Translations under genes and position numbers: made by a program
The notes under the pieces: model-generated
Databases searched by the model: none
What the model was told of the DNA's origin: nothing
The model's input: only the letters and a program-made list of their open reading frames with translations
Assembly: GCF_000383955.1 (NCBI RefSeq)
Contig: NZ_KB913013.1
Coordinates: 4,359,694-4,423,693, forward strand
DNA length: 64,000 bases
Source: Rudanella lutea DSM 19387
GTDB lineage: Bacteria > Bacteroidota > Bacteroidia > Cytophagales > Spirosomataceae
Direction: 5' to 3'
Shown: positions 60,884-64,000 of the stretch, one piece after another
Position numbering within the stretch: the stretch's first letter is position 1
Layout of the letters: the number at the start of each line of letters is the position of its first letter

Positions 60884-63163
60884 TCAGAGTTTGTCCCGCT
60901 GCCGGATGCTGTACTCGTCTTTGGGAAATAGATCCGTATTGATTTCGGGACCTACCGGTACGTTGCCCGGCAGGGTACGCGTGTGCGATTGATATTTGGC
61001 CAGTAACCCCCAGAGATCAATTCCTGCCGAGCGGTAATGGGCTTGTGTGTAGGGGCTTTCGATCCGCTGCCGAATGGCCGCCCAGTCGACCTTAATAGGC
61101 TCATTACTACCAATCAACACCAGTTGGTCAACGTACACCACGTACGGGAATACCGACTGAAACGTGTTGCGAATGCGGGTGGTGGGTGCCCACGTAACCG
61201 CGTAGCCACCCGGCCGGAGCCGCGACCGCAGCAACTGAAAATACTCGCGGGAGTACACATTACCCGAAAAGGCCGACGACGGCCGGAGCGCATCGGCCTC
61301 GATCACGTCGTAGCGCTCGTCGCTGTGTTGCAGGGCGTAGCGGCCATCGCGAAAGATCAGTCGTAACCGCTTGTCGATGAGTAAATTGTTTACGGCGCTA
61401 TCGTTGGCTTCGGCACCGTAGTCGGCCACAATCTGGGCTTGGTTGCTCACAATCTCGAAGCAGTCGATTCGGCGGGTTTCGGCCCGGCCGGCCATGCCGT
61501 GCACCGTTCCGCCCGACCCCAGCCCGATTACGGCGACCCGCTCAGGGTTGGGGTGAATCATGACGGGCAAGGCTCCCAGCAGGGTGTGTACCGGGTCGAT
61601 GGAGAAGGGCAGGCCACTTTGCCCCAGCCCATTCACAAACACCACACCCGATTTATGATTGGGCAGCAGTTTGATAACCGATACGCCAGATGCGTTCTCG
61701 TTGAACAGGATGTCTTCGGGTACATCAACGCCGTTGAGCCGTTGCCAGAATCGGGTATTGTCGGGAATGAGCAGCAGGGCAAGGACCTGCGCTACCGTCA
61801 GCACCGAAACGGCCAGCGTGTTGAGGTGTTTCCGGGCAAACAGGACGAAGCCGTACACCACGCCCAGCCCCGCAATCAGTTTGAGCAGGGCCGCTGTGCC
61901 CAACACCGGAAACCCGATCCAGGTAACCCACCACGCCCCAATAGCCGAACCAACAATGTTGACAAACTGAAGCCAGCCGACCTTACGGCCTACTTCCTCG
62001 AACCGATCCTGAATAAGCGATTGCGATACGGCAAAGCTCAGGCCCATCAGAAACGTAGGTACAAAGAGCAAAAATAGCGGCATGAGCCCGTAGGTGAAAA
62101 CGGCAAAACCCGGCGACAGAACCGGCTCGCCACTTTTGAAATACTGCCACAGAAAATCGAGCGACGGTACCCGGCCAATGGCGTTGACAAACACCCCGAC
62201 AGAGGCCGCCGTGTACACGTACAAAACGGTTTGCGCCCACAAAAACAGCCGCTCCCGCGAGGCCGGGGCCTTAAAACGAGCGTTGCGGCCCAGCCCCACG
62301 CCAACCAGCGTGCCGAGGGCCATGGAGCCAAGGTACACCGCCAGTAACACCGAGAACGTGAGCGATACCGACTTAATGAGGGTTTCGAGAACCCGGAACC
62401 AGATCAACTCCAGCGACAGGGCCGCCAGCCCCGATATAAGGTATTGCACCGACCAGACTGTGAGCGCGGGCGTAAAGCGCATCGGCTCGGTGGCTACGTC
62501 TGTCTGAATGGTTGCTGTTTCGGTTTCGGTGCTCCAGCCTCCGCGACCCATCCCCCAGGCACCCACCACGCACAGACCGTTAAACAAAACACCCACCCAG
62601 ATCGCCGATTCGTACCCCATCTGCCGAACCAGCACAAAGCCCGTGATAAACGCGCCCACGGCCGCACCAAGGGTATTGACAAAGTAGAGCAGGCTGATGT
62701 AGCGTGCCTGGGCGGGGCCGTCGCTGAACCGAAATCCCCGCGAGAGAGCCGGCAGCGAAAACCCCATCAGAAACGTGGGCAGCAGCAGCACCAGAAATAC
62801 CACCACATACATCACCACCGGGCTACTGCTATCAACCGGGTTGTTCACGTACAACACATCGTACAGGACCCATTTGCTCAGAGCGGCAAAGCCCATAATA
62901 CCGGCTTCGGCCAGAAGAAAATACCGGAGGTTGCGGGCGGCCGAGGCCCGGTCGGACAGGCGGCCACCCACCAGATAGCCGAGACCCAGTCCCGTCATGA
63001 ACGCTGACACAATCAGGCTGATACTAACGGTGTCGGAGCCGGTGTAAAAAACAATGAGCCGCTGCCAGATAACCTGATAAAGCAGGGCCGCAAAACCGGA
63101 CAGGAAAAACAGGGCGTAAAGGAAAAATAAGGAGGAGCGAGACGGATGGGTAGAATTCTTCAT
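60884..63163 (-). CDS. fused MFS-type/spermidine-synthase-like membrane protein
   Basis: 759 residues from ATG at 63163 (MKNSTHPSRSSLFFLYAL); the frame continues upstream without similarity. The first 500 residues form about 12-14 membrane segments (YQVIWQRLIVFYTGSDTVSI). The C-terminal part has a spermidine-synthase-like Rossmann fold (VAVIGLGSGGTVHGM, VIEADALRPSSAFSGNVYSR). Substrate unknown. The stop lies 31 bp from the GDPD start, so they may be one transcript. Confidence 0.88.
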   Translation of the reverse strand: MKNSTHPSRSSLFFLYALFFLSGFAALLYQVIWQRLIVFYTGSDTVSISLIVSAFMTGLGLGYLVGGRLSDRASAARNLRYFLLAEAGIMGFAALSKWVLYDVLYVNNPVDSSSPVVMYVVVFLVLLLPTFLMGFSLPALSRGFRFSDGPAQARYISLLYFVNTLGAAVGAFITGFVLVRQMGYESAIWVGVLFNGLCVVGAWGMGRGGWSTETETATIQTDVATEPMRFTPALTVWSVQYLISGLAALSLELIWFRVLETLIKSVSLTFSVLLAVYLGSMALGTLVGVGLGRNARFKAPASRERLFLWAQTVLYVYTAASVGVFVNAIGRVPSLDFLWQYFKSGEPVLSPGFAVFTYGLMPLFLLFVPTFLMGLSFAVSQSLIQDRFEEVGRKVGWLQFVNIVGSAIGAWWVTWIGFPVLGTAALLKLIAGLGVVYGFVLFARKHLNTLAVSVLTVAQVLALLLIPDNTRFWQRLNGVDVPEDILFNENASGVSVIKLLPNHKSGVVFVNGLGQSGLPFSIDPVHTLLGALPVMIHPNPERVAVIGLGSGGTVHGMAGRAETRRIDCFEIVSNQAQIVADYGAEANDSAVNNLLIDKRLRLIFRDGRYALQHSDERYDVIEADALRPSSAFSGNVYSREYFQLLRSRLRPGGYAVTWAPTTRIRNTFQSVFPYVVYVDQLVLIGSNEPIKVDWAAIRQRIESPYTQAHYRSAGIDLWGLLAKYQSHTRTLPGNVPVGPEINTDLFPKDEYSIRQRDKL

Positions 63164-63272
63164 CCTGCAAGATATAGCGCGCACGGTAGGATGGCAAAAA
63201 CACGGGCTCGGCTTTCTGGTTTCATGGTCAGTAGGCCTCTGATTTGGCCTAATACCTACGCAACCGATTGGC

Positions 63273-64000
63273 ATGGCAGAACATAAATTAAGTGGGCAAA
63301 CAGCCCTTGTTACCGGAGCGAGTTCTGGAATTGGAGCTGGTGTGGCCCGGGCGCTCGGACAGGCGGGGGCCAATGTGGTGGTCAACTACGTCAGCAACGC
63401 CGATGAGGCTGAGGCCATTGTGGCCGAAATTAAGCAACAGGGCGTGGAGGCCATAGCTATCCGGGCCGATGTGTCGCAGGAACATCAGGTACAGGCCATG
63501 TTTCGGCAGGCCGTTGAGCAATTCGGGACGATTGATATTCTGGTGAATAATGCCGGGCTTCAGCGTGATGCTCCCTTTCATGACATGACCCTGCAACAGT
63601 GGCAAACCGTGATCGACGTGAACCTGACAGGGCAGTTTTTGTGCGCTCGTGAGGCTATCCGCGAGTTTTTGCGCCGAGGGCCGCGCCCGGAGGTGTCGCG
63701 GGCTACGGGTAAAATTATCTGCATGAGTTCGGTGCATGAACTAATTCCGTGGGCGGGCCACGTGAACTATGCCTCGTCGAAAGGGGCCATCAAAATGCTC
63801 ATGCAGTCGCTGGCGCAGGAGTACGGCGACCGGCAGATTCGGGTCAACAGCATTTGTCCCGGTGCCATTCAGACGCCTATCAATACGGCGGCCTGGAGCA
63901 CTCCGCAGGCGTTGAACAGCCTGATGACGCTCATCCCGTACAACCGCATCGGCCAACCCGACGACGTGGGAAAACTGGCCGTTTTTCTGGCTTCCGATGA
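63273..64000 (+). CDS. SDR-family oxidoreductase (glucose 1-dehydrogenase-like), 3' end missing
   Basis: An open frame of 242 codons starts at ATG 63273 (MAEHKLSGQTALVTGASSGI) and runs off the right edge. It has the Rossmann glycine motif TGASSGIG, NNAG, the catalytic Ser in ICMSSVHE and YASSK. It resembles the glucose 1-dehydrogenase branch of the SDRs. The last residues of the domain lie outside the window. Confidence 0.9.
   Translation, partial: MAEHKLSGQTALVTGASSGIGAGVARALGQAGANVVVNYVSNADEAEAIVAEIKQQGVEAIAIRADVSQEHQVQAMFRQAVEQFGTIDILVNNAGLQRDAPFHDMTLQQWQTVIDVNLTGQFLCAREAIREFLRRGPRPEVSRATGKIICMSSVHELIPWAGHVNYASSKGAIKMLMQSLAQEYGDRQIRVNSICPGAIQTPINTAAWSTPQALNSLMTLIPYNRIGQPDDVGKLAVFLASD

Overview
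The window looks like a piece of a Bacteroidota chromosome, most likely Cytophagales and Spirosomaceae-like. Signs of this are promoters of the TTG-N19-21-TAnnTTTG type, TonB-receptor and FAS1 surface proteins, LytTR two-component pairs, DUF2911 and TamB-like proteins, and Bacteroidota-type integrase and mobilome genes. I cannot name a species from sequence reading alone.

The window has two parts. Positions 1 to about 9317 appear to be an integrated mobile island sitting on the 3' side of a tRNA-Asp gene (9317-9390, minus strand). From the tRNA leftwards it carries a tyrosine integrase, a protein with an integrase-arm-like N-terminus, an excisionase-like HTH protein, two small unknown proteins, a VapE-like superfamily-3 helicase/primase-associated ATPase, a RepB-like primase, a serine recombinase and, at the left edge, a truncated gene that reads as an anti-phage dCTP deaminase (DCD/AvcD-like; P-loop domain plus start of a deaminase domain). 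Two repeat fields flank the primase gene: about 12 copies of TGTAGTCA/TGACTACA upstream and about 26 copies of GGTATTACC directly downstream. The gene set resembles a phage satellite or integrative mobilisable element with its own replication module and a defence cargo gene. All of its genes face left, and its base composition is visibly more AT-rich in several genes than the chromosome to the right.

Positions 9390-64000 are mostly ordinary chromosome. They contain a PAS protein, a TamB-like protein divergent from tsaD, a MOSC protein, a UbiA-like membrane protein, an Nramp-related transporter lacking the DPGN motif, two LytS/LytTR-type histidine kinase/response regulator pairs, and a possible menaquinone pair (MenI-like thioesterase, MenF-like isochorismate synthase). 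Between those two lies a three-gene leftward operon: a catalase-like haem protein, a LodA/GoxA-type quinone-cofactor oxidase and its LodB-like flavoprotein. Further right are a cytochrome P450, two SDRs, an acyl-CoA dehydrogenase, a GT39-like glycosyltransferase, a PQQ-type sugar dehydrogenase with Ig-like domains, prs-rplY, a MarR regulator divergent from a TonB-type receptor, PAP2 phosphatase, pgk, an M28 peptidase, a Gfo/Idh/MocA oxidoreductase, a higBA toxin-antitoxin pair, threonine aldolase, a FAS1 lipoprotein, a GNAT-nitrilase fusion, a GDPD lipoprotein and an MFS/spermidine-synthase fusion.

A second theme is the large number of intergenic imperfect palindromes. Four share the words AATG and ATAATG; others have unrelated sequences but the same layout of two 11-22 bp arms around a 20-60 nt spacer. 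Several end right at a start codon. The points most worth following up are the island with its dCTP deaminase and repeat fields, the LodA/LodB/catalase-like operon, and the palindrome family.
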